In this document: piece by piece, positions 25,795-34,764 of the stretch
How positions within the stretch are numbered: position 1 is the first letter of the stretch
How the letters are laid out: each line of letters starts with the position of its first letter
From: Spirosoma validum
GTDB lineage: Bacteria; Bacteroidota; Bacteroidia; Cytophagales; Spirosomataceae
Direction: 5' to 3'
DNA: 64,000 bases
Assembly: GCF_014699035.1 (NCBI RefSeq)
Contig: NZ_JACXAA010000003.1
Location: 744,001-808,000 of the forward strand
Translations under genes and position numbers: made by a program
Notes under the pieces: model-generated
What the model was told of the DNA's origin: nothing
The model's database searches: none
What the model saw: only the letters and a program-made list of their open reading frames with translations

Positions 25795-25810
25795 AGTATG
25801 CATGCATACT
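25795..25810. promoter_or_regulatory. 16-bp perfect palindrome, candidate operator
   Basis: AGTATGCATGCATACT lies in the divergent gap between etfB and the TPR gene, just upstream of the etfB -7 element. Symmetry and length fit a TetR-type operator. No regulator gene is adjacent. Confidence 0.55.
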
Positions 25811-25826
25811 AATTTTTCTTACATGA

Positions 25827-26156
25827 ATGAATAACGAACGTATCCAACAATTAATTCGATTTGTACAGGAAGAACCCAACGAGCCATTCAATGTTTATGC
25901 GCTGGCTATGGAGTTTCTGAATGAGCAGCCTGAGCAGGCGCGAGTTTATTTCGATCAGCTCCTAACCGTTCACCCAGATTATTTACCAACGTATTACCAT
26001 GCTGCTGCTTTATATGCAGATATTGAAGAGCGTGGTAAGGCGGCTGAATTGTACGAAAAGGGAATAGCGTTAGCTCGGTTACAAAACAATCAAAAAACAC
26101 TTCTGGAGCTACAGCGAGCTCAACAGGCGTTTGAAGACGATGAAGATGAATGGTAG
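25827..26156 (+). CDS. Small TPR-repeat protein
   Basis: 109-aa soluble protein made of about two to three tetratricopeptide-like helical hairpins (FNVYALAMEFLNEQPEQARVYF, YLPTYYHAAALYADIEERGKAAELYE, then an amphipathic third helix), ending in an acidic tail (EDDEDEW). TPRs mediate protein-protein contacts; partner unknown. It starts 17 nt after the palindrome shared with etfBA. Its stop is only 1 nt from the stop of the convergent lipoprotein gene, leaving no room for a terminator. Confidence 0.85.
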   Translation: MNNERIQQLIRFVQEEPNEPFNVYALAMEFLNEQPEQARVYFDQLLTVHPDYLPTYYHAAALYADIEERGKAAELYEKGIALARLQNNQKTLLELQRAQQAFEDDEDEW

Positions 26157-26157
26157 A

Positions 26158-26964
26158 TTAGTGACGCCGGTGAGTCTTCTTCTGTTGTACTAATTCCTGT
26201 TTAAATAGCAAAGGTACCGTGGCTTGTTCAGGTACTGAATACGTGACCGCCAGGTAATTGGCATTTGCCACTTTGGGGATGTAGACAAAGCCTCGCACTG
26301 ATTCGCCGGGGGAAAGCGTATTCGCTTTCAGCGCTAATTCACGCCAGCGGTATTCCTCATAATCATAGCGCTGCATACGGTCGGCGAAGGTGCTATAGTC
26401 GATGGCACGTTTAACGGCAATACCCTGATAAGCGAAACTGTGTGCGACCCGGTTTGTGGCATACTCGCTGTAGGAGCGACTTTTATTCGACGATGATACG
26501 TCGGAAGCAATGGTCGCAACCATCAGAATCGTATTGAATACCTTCGCCCGTTTCAATCGTTTTTCTTCCTGTTTTCGCTTCATGTTCATACGTCCAGCTT
26601 CGTACGTTGGGTCGGCGGCAGAACCGGCAAGAGCCAGACTCGTATTGCGTGGATCGGCGAGCGTATCCTGCGAAGCGCCCAATGCCGCAAAATGAAAGTC
26701 AGCCGGATTAACGTCAATCGAATGATCGGTGCGATTTTTTATCTCGACATCGAACGTAACAAATTCCAGATCTTCGCGCTCAAAAGAAGCGACAACACCT
26801 ACGCCGTTTTGCTCCACTTTCGTAACCGCTCGTCCATCAATGGTAGCAATATCGCCGGAGGCAGGCTCGAGTTGATACGTAGTAATGGTTGGAGCACAAC
26901 TGACTAATACGTAAGCCAGCAGACCAACAGAAACAATTGATTTCGGAGTAGAAAAAGGCTTCAT
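26158..26964 (-). CDS. Predicted lipoprotein, unknown function
   Basis: 268 aa with an N-terminal signal ending in lipobox LVSC (Cys near residue 23), so probably membrane-anchored. The body has a beta-rich domain (residues 30-110; DLEFVTFDVEIKNRTDHSID resembles DUF4352-like immunoglobulin folds), a charged helix RMNMKRKQEEKRLKRAKVF, and a short hydrophobic stretch. The C-terminal region contains LSPGESVRGFVYIPK, suggesting a second beta-sandwich strand set. No enzyme motif was seen. It converges on the TPR gene. Confidence 0.7.
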   Translation of the reverse strand: MKPFSTPKSIVSVGLLAYVLVSCAPTITTYQLEPASGDIATIDGRAVTKVEQNGVGVVASFEREDLEFVTFDVEIKNRTDHSIDVNPADFHFAALGASQDTLADPRNTSLALAGSAADPTYEAGRMNMKRKQEEKRLKRAKVFNTILMVATIASDVSSSNKSRSYSEYATNRVAHSFAYQGIAVKRAIDYSTFADRMQRYDYEEYRWRELALKANTLSPGESVRGFVYIPKVANANYLAVTYSVPEQATVPLLFKQELVQQKKTHRRH

Positions 26965-27164
26965 AATCGAACGGGTTGAAGCAATGAACGTGCTGAATAT
27001 GCTCTGTAAAGTTAGTGACGAAGGTAATGGGTTGTATTAAAAGTGAGACAGTTTTTCTACTAAAGGTTGATTCAACTTACCGCTGGATAAAACGTGTGTA
27101 AATAGTTGCCAGTCAACCAAATAAAAGCGACAAATTAGGGGAGAAACGTAGCGGCTAACCCAAA

Positions 27165-27980
27165 ATGTATTACCGGAAATTTGCACCTGCGCCCCATTTA
27201 TCGCCGTTTGTGGAGTGTTATTTTGCCTGGGAGAAACAGGAGATACTACTTCAGTCGATGCAAATTGAATCGCCACCGACCAGTTTTACATCGATGCTGT
27301 TTAATTACGGCGATACGTATCGGGTAGGTAACAGTAAACACGCGTCATTACTCGCTCCGCCAGCATTCCTGACCGGGCAGGCAACCCAGAGTTATAGACT
27401 GGAATTGAGCGGCCGAATTGGTATGGTTGGGATTGTCTTTAAACCAGCGGGTATAGCCTCTCTATTTGGGTTACCCATGTTTGAATTCACTGACGAACGC
27501 GTCAATTTGGTTGATGTACTTGGCATGTCGCTCCAGATGTTGCACGAACAAGTTGCCGAAGCCCATGGGCCTGTAGAGCGGGTTCGGCTTCTGGAACAAT
27601 TCCTGAATCGTCAGTTCCTGAAAAAAAACGATACGTTCGATCGAACAGATTATACGGCAAACCTGATCGTTAAGCGTAATGGCGTTGTCAATGTGGGCGA
27701 ATTAATGGATGAACTCTACGTTTGTCGGCGCCAGTTTGAGCGGCAATTTTTGCAGAAAGTAGGAGTAAGCCCAAAGTATTACGCTCGAATTCGGCGAGTA
27801 GGTTATTTGTGCGCCCAACTTGCGGGTCAGCGCTGGCAGATTGACGACTGGCATGAGCTGATTTACCGATGTGGCTATTACGATCAGTCGCACTTTATTC
27901 GGGAGTTCACGCAGTTTACGGGTAAGCGGCCAACACTTTACGTAAAAGATAACCTCGAACTGACTAAGTACCTCTCCTGA
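27165..27980 (+). CDS. AraC-family transcriptional regulator
   Basis: 271-aa regulator. The N-terminal domain (about residues 1-150) resembles the DUF6597 sensor domain found in Bacteroidota AraC proteins (YYRKFAPAPHLSPFVECYF, GIVFKPAGIASLFGLP). The C-terminal HTH (about 175-265) shows MDELYVCRRQFERQFLQKVGVSPKYYARIRR and CGYYDQSHFIREFTQFTGKRP, with both helix-turn-helix units complete. Targets are unknown; the TIM-barrel isomerase gene 130 nt downstream in the same direction is a candidate. Confidence 0.92.
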   Translation: MYYRKFAPAPHLSPFVECYFAWEKQEILLQSMQIESPPTSFTSMLFNYGDTYRVGNSKHASLLAPPAFLTGQATQSYRLELSGRIGMVGIVFKPAGIASLFGLPMFEFTDERVNLVDVLGMSLQMLHEQVAEAHGPVERVRLLEQFLNRQFLKKNDTFDRTDYTANLIVKRNGVVNVGELMDELYVCRRQFERQFLQKVGVSPKYYARIRRVGYLCAQLAGQRWQIDDWHELIYRCGYYDQSHFIREFTQFTGKRPTLYVKDNLELTKYLS

Positions 27981-28109
27981 CGAATGCCGCATTCGTAGTT
28001 CATAAGATCTATTTTTCAATACACGGCAAAGGACGTAGTGCTTCTGATTAAGAACGTAAGTAAAAAGTAGGGTTATGGGTCCTTATTGGTTTTAAAGAGA
28101 CTTATAACT

Positions 28110-28973
28110 ATGAAAAAAACGTTTTTCGCGCTGTGTCTGGCAACGGCTTTATTGCTCAACGTAATCGACAGCTTTGCTCAGAAAGGCAAATCACTCTATA
28201 CCTTCCCGATTGGCGTTCAGGCTTATACGTACCGAAATAGTTTTCCGAAAGATGTTGCCACGACATTAGATACCATTAAAGCGCTTGGCATCACGGAAAT
28301 GGAAGCGGGCGTTCCGAAAGGAATGGCGCCGGAAGAGTTTAAAAAAATGTGTGATGCGCGGGGCATCAAAATACCCTCAACAGGGGGTGGCTACGAGCAA
28401 ATGGCGAAGGACCCGACGGATGTTATCAAAAATGCAAAAGCGCTGGGTGCTTCCTACGTAATGATCTCCTGGATTCCTCATCAAAAGGGTAATTTTACCC
28501 TGGAGAACGCCAAACAGGCCGTTGCCGATTTTAATAAAATTGGTAAAGTTTTAAAAGAGAACGGGCTGACTTTCTGTTACCATAACCACGGCTACGAATT
28601 CCAGCCTTACGAAAACGGTACGTTGTTTGACTACATTGTTAAAAATACCGATCCTGCCAATGTTTCGTTTGAGATGGATATTCTGTGGGCGCAGCATGGT
28701 GGCGCGGACCCGGTTGCCTTGTTGAAAAAATACGGTAGCCGCTTTAAGCTGATGCATCTGAAAGACCTCAAAAAAGGAATCAAAGGAGACCTGACCGGCG
28801 GAACGCCCCCCGAAAACGACGTAGTACTGGGAGATGGACAAGTCAATATTCCCGAAATTCTGCGCCTGGCGAAAAAAGCGGGTGTGAAGCACTATTTTAT
28901 TGAAGATGAGAGCAATAAAGAGTACGAGCAGATGCCTAAAAGCATTGCGTATCTGAAAAGTTTGAAAGAATAA
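28110..28973 (+). CDS. Secreted sugar phosphate isomerase/epimerase family (TIM barrel)
   Basis: 287 aa from ATG at 28110, with a TTG 24 nt earlier rejected because the ATG begins a clean signal peptide (MKKTFFALCLATALLLNV). The mature protein is a xylose-isomerase-like TIM barrel: IGVQAYTYRNSFP, FCYHNHGYEFQPYENG, VSFEMDILWAQHGGADP, FKLMHLKDLKKG and HYFIEDESNKEYEQMP hold the likely metal ligands (Glu, Asp, His). Extracytoplasmic members are frequent in Bacteroidota carbohydrate metabolism. The substrate is not predictable. Confidence 0.9.
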   Translation: MKKTFFALCLATALLLNVIDSFAQKGKSLYTFPIGVQAYTYRNSFPKDVATTLDTIKALGITEMEAGVPKGMAPEEFKKMCDARGIKIPSTGGGYEQMAKDPTDVIKNAKALGASYVMISWIPHQKGNFTLENAKQAVADFNKIGKVLKENGLTFCYHNHGYEFQPYENGTLFDYIVKNTDPANVSFEMDILWAQHGGADPVALLKKYGSRFKLMHLKDLKKGIKGDLTGGTPPENDVVLGDGQVNIPEILRLAKKAGVKHYFIEDESNKEYEQMPKSIAYLKSLKE

Positions 28974-29053
28974 AACGTGGGTTTCTGGTTGTTGATTATG
29001 TGCTTCTGGTGAGTAATAAGTACAACTACACGACGTAATGACTTGCTAAGGCT

Positions 29054-29308
29054 GTGGGATTATGGGAACAATTGTGTTACGAATCGCACCATGCACCTCC
29101 AAAAAATGATGCCGGAGGTACTGAAGTTTCCACAGGTGTGGCCAGCTTCCTGAAGGATACGATTCCGGCACCAAAAGCGTTCAGCAAACGCTTTTTCAAT
29201 ATACGGCACTGGACAGACATGCCATGTGGCGGTCATTTTGCCGCACTGGAAGAACCTGAACTTCTGGTCGAAGCTATTCGGACGTTTTTTCGGTCTTCAT
29301 GTAAATAA
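29054..29308 (+). pseudogene. C-terminal remnant of an epoxide hydrolase-like alpha/beta hydrolase
   Basis: The frame encodes only about 84 residues matching the last part of epoxide-hydrolase-type alpha/beta hydrolases: YESHHAPPKNDAGG, then EVSTGVASFLKDTIPAPKAF, RFFNIRHWTDMPCGGHFAAL and EEPELLVEAIRTFF. The His of the catalytic triad (GGHFAALEEPE) is retained, but the nucleophile Asp domain and cap (roughly 300 residues) are missing. No matching coding sequence lies between the upstream gene and 29054. It is therefore a 5'-truncated relic. Its stop lies in the arm of a 22-bp hairpin. Confidence 0.75.
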
Positions 29309-29363
29309 ATACTTGGTTGTTAGTACGATTTATTATACCGGACTAACAACCAAGTATTTATTT
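29303..29363. repeat. 22-bp perfect inverted repeat containing both convergent stop codons
   Basis: Arms 29303-29324 and 29342-29363 are exact reverse complements around a 17-nt loop. The TAA of the plus-strand relic falls in the left arm and the TAA of the minus-strand DUF892 gene at the end of the right arm, so it can act as a shared terminator. Confidence 0.8.
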
Positions 29364-29994
29364 AGACCCCTAGCGAACCGCCTAACGTTACGTCTTCGCT
29401 GTGAATGGGATGGCGGCTGACGTGATGGCTGCCGGGATGCTGTTCTTCTTCCTCTTTAGCACGATTATTAACGAATGATTCAGCCAGAACCGTTAGCTTA
29501 CGGTCTGTTTCTTTTTCTTCATCCAGGGTTTTTTCAAGTAGTTCAGCGGACTGTGTGAAGTCGAGTACGTGAGCCAGCGTTAGCAGTGAGCCATAGATTG
29601 CAATTTCAAAATGTTCAATCTTTTGGGCTGCAATGATCAGCGCAGCGTCACGCGTTAATGAGCCCTCTTCTGTATCATCAATTACCCTTCTGGCATCGCT
29701 GATCAAGCCATCAATAGCATCTGAACCGCGTTCCTCAGTTTTCATACCAATGATTCTGAAAATTTCCTCTAACCGCTCGACCTGATCGCGGCTTTGCGCC
29801 TGATGCTCCAGAAAAGCAGTCTGTACTTCATTGGTTGTGCTGGCGTCGGCCTGGTCGCCCAGCGCACTAACGATTCGTTTCTCAACGTAATAAACACTTT
29901 TTAACTCGCTGATGAACAGATCTCGTAAGCCTTCGTCTGTTGTTGTATCACTACCGCTAAAAAAACTAGCTATTCTTTCTGATAATGCTGCCAT
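29362..29994 (-). CDS. DUF892 (YciE/YciF-type) ferritin-like protein
   Basis: 210-aa four-helix-bundle protein from ATG at 29994; the frame extends upstream to 30069 but that part is unlike the family. Motifs: LRDLFISELKSVYYVEKRIV, FLEHQAQSRDQVERLEEIF, AALIIAAQKIEHFEIAIYG and TLDEEKETDRKL, giving the repeated Glu/His pattern of ferritin-like metal sites. Homologues are induced by osmotic, radiation or desiccation stress. It ends in a His/Ser-rich tail (HPGSHHVSRHPIH). It is monocistronic. Confidence 0.92.
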   Translation of the reverse strand: MAALSERIASFFSGSDTTTDEGLRDLFISELKSVYYVEKRIVSALGDQADASTTNEVQTAFLEHQAQSRDQVERLEEIFRIIGMKTEERGSDAIDGLISDARRVIDDTEEGSLTRDAALIIAAQKIEHFEIAIYGSLLTLAHVLDFTQSAELLEKTLDEEKETDRKLTVLAESFVNNRAKEEEEQHPGSHHVSRHPIHSEDVTLGGSLGV

Positions 29995-30069
29995 GACGTT
30001 CAAATAGTTGATGTTAACTGTCTTATTTATTAATGTAACTCTAAATCTGTGCCAACTGTTGATTATCAA

Positions 30070-30390
30070 CTATTTGCAAGCGGGTGAAACATACTGTGTT
30101 TATGTTTTTCTACAGCATACGTAGCAGATTTTCACCCCTTTGCTAGTCTCATACGGTGAAATATCTCATTTGAGATGTAAAACCTAAAAACCAACTGTAG
30201 ATTCAGATTATTCGGCCTTCTATAAAATCGAATAATACTATGTGGTGTTTTAATTAATTAACGAAATAAGTTAAAACTAGTATTATAGTTAATTAGTTAA
30301 GACAAAAAATTTAATTTTTATGTCTCAATTATTCTGCACAACTTAAAAACCAGAAATGTAGTTAAGCTATTTATACGTACAACAACGACC
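30070..30390. other. 320-bp AT-rich divergent gap
   Basis: A non-coding stretch between divergent genes. It holds a small palindrome (ATCTCA-TT-TGAGAT, 30163-30176) and a hairpin with a 6-nt bulge (AATACTA and GTTTTAA at 30234-30253 pairing with TTAAAACTAGTATT at 30271-30284). No confident promoter element was seen. Confidence 0.4.
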
Positions 30391-30744
30391 ATGGATAACA
30401 CAAATTCACTGCTTTATTTTGCATCACAGTGCTACAAACAGGTGCAGCTTTCGGTAGAAAAAGGTACAGACTCCTACACGTACGGTGAGTTTAGCCGACA
30501 GTTTCAGGAATTACTCGAGGCATCGGGTGACGCAGAGTATACCAAAAACATGACAATATTATTGGTTGAAGAAGCCGCCCGATTGAAACAAAACACGGAT
30601 TATCTGCGTCAGGAGTTAGCCTTCGAAGCAAAATCATCCTCAACGGGAAATCGTTCTAAAGCGGGTAAATACGAGGAAACGGCTTTTGAAACGAACCATC
30701 AACCCGATCTGCAAAACCGGCGTATAGGCCGTAACGCGCGATAA
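30391..30744 (+). CDS. Small soluble protein, unknown function
   Basis: 117-aa hydrophilic protein. Residues 1-75 look helical (LLYFASQCYKQVQLSVEKG, EYTKNMTILLVEEAARLKQN); the rest is charged and probably disordered. No family was recognised. Coding is supported by an ATG after a gap with regulatory-looking sequence and by the lack of a competing frame. Lying next to the divergent DUF892 gene, it could be stress-related, but that is only positional. Confidence 0.6.
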   Translation: MDNTNSLLYFASQCYKQVQLSVEKGTDSYTYGEFSRQFQELLEASGDAEYTKNMTILLVEEAARLKQNTDYLRQELAFEAKSSSTGNRSKAGKYEETAFETNHQPDLQNRRIGRNAR

Positions 30745-30804
30745 CGTCTTTAATCAATGCGGCTATATAGAGCGGTGACGACGGACTGCTGTGTATAGCC
30801 GTGT

Positions 30805-31539
30805 TTAGTTCAGTTGAGGTTTGATGGACGCTAAAATCCGATTCGCAAGAGCGAGCGACTGTTGGTAGTCGCGTAAGAGTTCTTCGCGTGTAGACCGTCG
30901 AACCAACAGCGCGTTCTGAAATTCCGTTTCGCCAGTAAGGGCTACCCAATTGACAGACGACGTTCCAGTTACTTTTCCCGCCAGTGGAAATCGCCTGAGT
31001 ATGTAGGGACCTATGATTGTATTCGTCGTTTCCAACTCCGCCGTTTCGACCTGCACAATCGTTTCGTATTTTTTGTAATAATCGAACAGAGAATTTTTAA
31101 TTGAAAAGCTACTGATAACCTGCATGTTGCCCGTGCTTTTTAGATCAGAGAACGTAGCATCTTCGGCTATGAATCGGGGGCGCTTAAAAATAAACCGTAC
31201 GTTGTCGGCAAATTGCTGATATGTAGGCTTAGCTGTCTGTGTATTCAGCCCGGAGAGGACTATGGTTTTCTGAATAACCTGTTGCGTTTCAGCAATCACT
31301 TCCTTTAGTTGACTCGTATCCGTCTGGATCTCACTGTAAAGTCCCTTCAGGTACGTTTGTTCTAATTCCTGCTTATGTCGCCCATCTTTCCACTCATCAA
31401 AGGCGAAAGAAATGGTGATGCTGAAAATGATGACGATAATTTCTAGTACGTATTCTGGCCAGCGTTCGCGAATCAGCCCGGAGAGTTTACCAAAACTAGT
31501 GATGGGTTGAGGGGCTGATGAAGCAGGTTTTTCTTCCAT
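30805..31539 (-). CDS. DUF6090-like membrane protein
   Basis: 244-aa protein with a soluble N terminus, one membrane helix (about residues 32-50, EYVLEIIVIIFSITISFAFDEW) and a helical extracytoplasmic or cytoplasmic tail. The sequence LEIIVIIFSITISFAFDEWK followed by a Tyr/Leu/Glu-rich helix is characteristic of a Bacteroidota family with no known function. It precedes the gamma-glutamyltransferase gene's opposite end on the same strand, but reads after that gene, so the order is ggt then this gene, 44 nt apart. Confidence 0.7.
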   Translation of the reverse strand: MEEKPASSAPQPITSFGKLSGLIRERWPEYVLEIIVIIFSITISFAFDEWKDGRHKQELEQTYLKGLYSEIQTDTSQLKEVIAETQQVIQKTIVLSGLNTQTAKPTYQQFADNVRFIFKRPRFIAEDATFSDLKSTGNMQVISSFSIKNSLFDYYKKYETIVQVETAELETTNTIIGPYILRRFPLAGKVTGTSSVNWVALTGETEFQNALLVRRSTREELLRDYQQSLALANRILASIKPQLN

Positions 31540-31583
31540 GTACGTAGCAAACCAGATTTACGTCAAGTATACAGACTTCGTAG

Positions 31584-33326
31584 CTAATAACCAGCGGCTT
31601 GTCCATCTTTCCGCATTTCAGTAGCACCCCAATACACTCGATTCACAGCATCCCATTGAATAGCCTGATAGCCGCCAAAAAAATCGGTTGGCGCTAAATG
31701 ATGCCCCCGTTTTTCCAGTTCGTTACGTACTGCACCATCAATACTGCTTTCCAGGGCTAGCCGCCCGCCATCGGTCATACGGGTTCCGGTTGGTTCGCTA
31801 CTTCCCGAGTGGCTGAACCGAGCCGCGTCTCCCGCTTCCTGAACGTTCATGCCAAAGTCGATAATGTTGCATAACACCTGCACATGACCCTGCGGCTGCA
31901 TGGCTCCGCCCATGACGCCAAAACTCAGGAAAGGCTCGCCATTTTTCGTCACAAAACCGGGAATGATAGTCGTGAACGGACGCTTACCGGGCGCATACAC
32001 ATTAGCGTGATTGGGCTGCATGCTGAAGCTTGTACCGCGATTGTGAAGAACGAAGCCCAGCCCGTCTGGAACCAGGCCACTCCCAAATTCCAGCATGTTA
32101 CTTTGTATGAGCGATACCATATTGCCCTGATCATCAGCTACGGTCAAGTATACTGTATCGCCAGTACGTAGTGCGGGCTCTCCAGAGTCAAGGTGTTCGG
32201 ACGCTTTTTGGTGATCAATTAGTTTCCGGCGTTTGGCCGCGTATCCTTTCGTAAGTAGCCAGTTTATAGAGTCTCTGGCAAAATCAGGATCAGCGTAATA
32301 ACGGGCCCGATCTTCGAACGCCAGCTTTTTCGCTTCGACCAACAGATGCAGGTAATCCGCGCTATTATGTCCCAACTTTTTCATGTCGAAACCTTCCAGA
32401 ATGGTCAGCATTTGCAGCACGGCAATCCCCTGCCCATTAGGCGGCAATTCATGCACGTCATACCCCCGATAGTTTGTCGATACGGGCTGTACCCAAGTGC
32501 TCTGATGAGCCGACAAATCTGCTTTGCGGAGATACATACCTGTCCGGCGAGCATACCGGTCAATGACGTCAGCCATTGCACCTTTATAAAAAGCATCCCG
32601 TCCGCCTTTCGCTATGGCTGAGTACGTAGCAGCCAGGTCTGGATTACGGAAAACCTGCCCTTCGGCAGGAGCTTTGCCATCGATCAGAAACGTTTTTCGG
32701 AAATTGGTAAACTCCGTGATATCAGCCTGAGCCGCTGCCAATCGAGTAAAGGCTACTTGCCAGGAATACGCGATCACCTGTGGAACAGGAACGCCTTCGC
32801 GCGCATATTGGATACTCGGCGCCAGCAGAGTACGCATGGGTAACTTGCCAAAACGTCGATGCAACCGGAACCAGCCATCAACCGTACCCGGCACCGAGAC
32901 CGATAGTGGTCCATAAAGCGGAAGTAGCGTGCGTTTTCCCAGCACTTTTCGTAACGTATCGTAGGTCAGGCCCTTTGGTGAGCGGCCACTCGCATTCAGG
33001 CCATAAAGTTTGTGCTCTTTCGCTGACCAGACAATTGCAAACAAATCGCCACCAATGCCTCCGTTGTTAGGTTCAATAACGCCAAGTGCTGCGTTGGCGG
33101 CAATGGCCGCGTCGACGGCGGTGCCGCCCTGTTTAAGAATATCCAACCCGATCTGCGTGGCCAGCGGATGACTGGTCGCTATCATCCCGTGACGTCCCAG
33201 AACAGGACTGCGCGTCGCAAAATTAGGACCCGTAATGCGATCTCCTTTGCCGGTAGTCTGCCCGAAAAGCTGCGAAGAGAATAGCCAGAAGAAAGCGAAA
33301 CTGTAGTGGATACATAACGTGTTCAT
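31584..33326 (-). CDS. ggt: Gamma-glutamyltransferase
   Basis: 580-aa secreted or periplasmic N-terminal nucleophile hydrolase. Signal peptide about residues 1-22 (SYAFFW-type hydrophobic core ending SQLFGQ). The large-subunit motif SPVLGRHGMIATSHPLA and VIEPNNGGIGGDLFAIVW are present. Self-cleavage is expected before T391 in GDTVYLTVAD, giving the small subunit with its nucleophile Thr. GGSG-like oxyanion residues occur as FGVMGGAMQPQGH. It transfers or hydrolyses gamma-glutamyl groups, for instance of thiols such as glutathione; this host likely uses bacillithiol, so the natural substrate is open. Confidence 0.95.
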   Translation of the reverse strand: MNTLCIHYSFAFFWLFSSQLFGQTTGKGDRITGPNFATRSPVLGRHGMIATSHPLATQIGLDILKQGGTAVDAAIAANAALGVIEPNNGGIGGDLFAIVWSAKEHKLYGLNASGRSPKGLTYDTLRKVLGKRTLLPLYGPLSVSVPGTVDGWFRLHRRFGKLPMRTLLAPSIQYAREGVPVPQVIAYSWQVAFTRLAAAQADITEFTNFRKTFLIDGKAPAEGQVFRNPDLAATYSAIAKGGRDAFYKGAMADVIDRYARRTGMYLRKADLSAHQSTWVQPVSTNYRGYDVHELPPNGQGIAVLQMLTILEGFDMKKLGHNSADYLHLLVEAKKLAFEDRARYYADPDFARDSINWLLTKGYAAKRRKLIDHQKASEHLDSGEPALRTGDTVYLTVADDQGNMVSLIQSNMLEFGSGLVPDGLGFVLHNRGTSFSMQPNHANVYAPGKRPFTTIIPGFVTKNGEPFLSFGVMGGAMQPQGHVQVLCNIIDFGMNVQEAGDAARFSHSGSSEPTGTRMTDGGRLALESSIDGAVRNELEKRGHHLAPTDFFGGYQAIQWDAVNRVYWGATEMRKDGQAAGY

Positions 33327-33380
33327 GCTGTCGAGTTGGATTAGCTCGTTCGACGTAATCAGCGACTACGCCAAACCGTA

Positions 33381-34697
33381 TTATGTTATCACCGAATTCA
33401 ATACCATTACCCCTGCCAAGCCTGATACGGAAACCAGTGTTTCCATGATTGACCAGGTTTTGAGTGTGTCGGCCATGGAGAGCTGAAAATACTCCCGAAA
33501 AAGCCAAAAACCGGTATCATTCACGTGAGAGAACATCATACTGCCCGCCCCGATACTCAACACCATCAAGTTCGGCTCAACGCCCGTTGCGGTCAGCAAC
33601 GGTGTAACAAAGCCCGCCGTGGTAATGCCGGATACAGTAGACGAACCGACGCATACGCGTATAAGCGCAGCCATACCCCAGGCTAGTACGTAGGGATGCA
33701 GTGACGAATCGTGCATCATATCCGCGATGGATTGGTTTACGCCACCTTCCGTCAATACCTGCTTTAAGGCGCCGGCTCCACCGAAGATCAGGAACAGTAA
33801 CGCCACATCTTTAACGGCATCAGCCAGAAGACCGGTAACCTCCGGCATGGATTTTCCCCGCTGAAGTCCTAACGTAACAGTAGCCATCATAACCGCACAA
33901 AACATACTGACGACCGGTTCACCCAAAAAAAGCAACATTTGCTGAATGAACGAACCGTTAGGCAAAAAAGGAACAACCAACGTACTGCTGCCAATCAGTA
34001 GAATTGGCAGCAGTACGGTCAAAAAGCTGACAGCGGTTGAAGGCATCTGATCTTCCTGCAAATCAGGAGCAATAAAAGCGGGATTAGGTAACGTAGTGTA
34101 TCGCTTTAGCGTTGAACCAAACAGTGCGCCCGAGATGAGGATGGCCGGAATTGACACAAGGATTCCGTAGAATAGCGTTAGGCCCATGTCGGCGTTGAAT
34201 TGTTTCAGAATCGCCAGTGGGGCAGGGTGGGGGGGCAGGTAGCCCTGCGTAACGGACAAAGACGCCAGCATCGGCAGGCCAATGTACAGGGCAGGCAGTT
34301 TGTACCGGTAGGCTACCGTAATGACCAGTGGCGCCAGAAGCATAAAGCCAACGGAATAAAACAGCGGTAAACCGACGATGAATCCGGTAACCATAAAGGC
34401 CCAGCGTGCGTGTCGCGTACCGACCAGGTCCATCATGTTGATGGCAATACGTTGAGCGGCTCCGCTTTGGGCAACCAGTTTTCCAAGCATCGCCCCTAAC
34501 GCAATGATAGCCGTAATGGAGCCAAGCGTACTGCCAATCCCTTTCTGAATGGCGTCCAGAATGACTAGTGGTTTCAGCCCCAGGGCTAGTCCGACGCCAA
34601 GTGAAACGGCTAAAAATGCCAGAAAGGTATGCAGTCGAACCAGGGAAATAAGTGCAATCAGAGCCAGAATGCCGAGCAGCGTAATTGTTAAGGGCAT
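33381..34697 (-). CDS. GntP-family gluconate/organic acid permease
   Basis: 438-aa polytopic inner-membrane transporter from ATG at 34697. The frame is open further upstream, but the 62 extra residues are not hydrophobic and overlap the neighbouring gene's DNA. Typical GntP stretches include LAVSLGVGLALGLKPLVIL, GIGSTLGSITAIIALGAMLG, GYLPPHPAPLAIL and VCVGSSTVSGITTAGFVTPLL. Family members import gluconate, glycerate or other hydroxy acids with protons. About 12 helices are predicted. It lies 55 nt before ggt on the same strand, so they may be co-transcribed. Confidence 0.93.
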   Translation of the reverse strand: MPLTITLLGILALIALISLVRLHTFLAFLAVSLGVGLALGLKPLVILDAIQKGIGSTLGSITAIIALGAMLGKLVAQSGAAQRIAINMMDLVGTRHARWAFMVTGFIVGLPLFYSVGFMLLAPLVITVAYRYKLPALYIGLPMLASLSVTQGYLPPHPAPLAILKQFNADMGLTLFYGILVSIPAILISGALFGSTLKRYTTLPNPAFIAPDLQEDQMPSTAVSFLTVLLPILLIGSSTLVVPFLPNGSFIQQMLLFLGEPVVSMFCAVMMATVTLGLQRGKSMPEVTGLLADAVKDVALLFLIFGGAGALKQVLTEGGVNQSIADMMHDSSLHPYVLAWGMAALIRVCVGSSTVSGITTAGFVTPLLTATGVEPNLMVLSIGAGSMMFSHVNDTGFWLFREYFQLSMADTLKTWSIMETLVSVSGLAGVMVLNSVIT

Positions 34698-34764
34698 AAC
34701 CAAATTGAACGAACCTACTCGGCAAACGGGAATCGGATGGGTATCTACTTGTCTTATCCCCGGC

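Noticed and set aside
30656-30949. 97-codon minus-strand frame over the 117-aa gene and the DUF6090-like gene end
   Set aside because: Its start and stop fall inside other supported genes and its translation has no pattern.
34084-34725. 213-codon minus-strand frame overlapping the GntP permease in another frame
   Set aside because: The permease frame has 12 clear hydrophobic helices; this frame is rich in Arg, His and Thr and resembles nothing.
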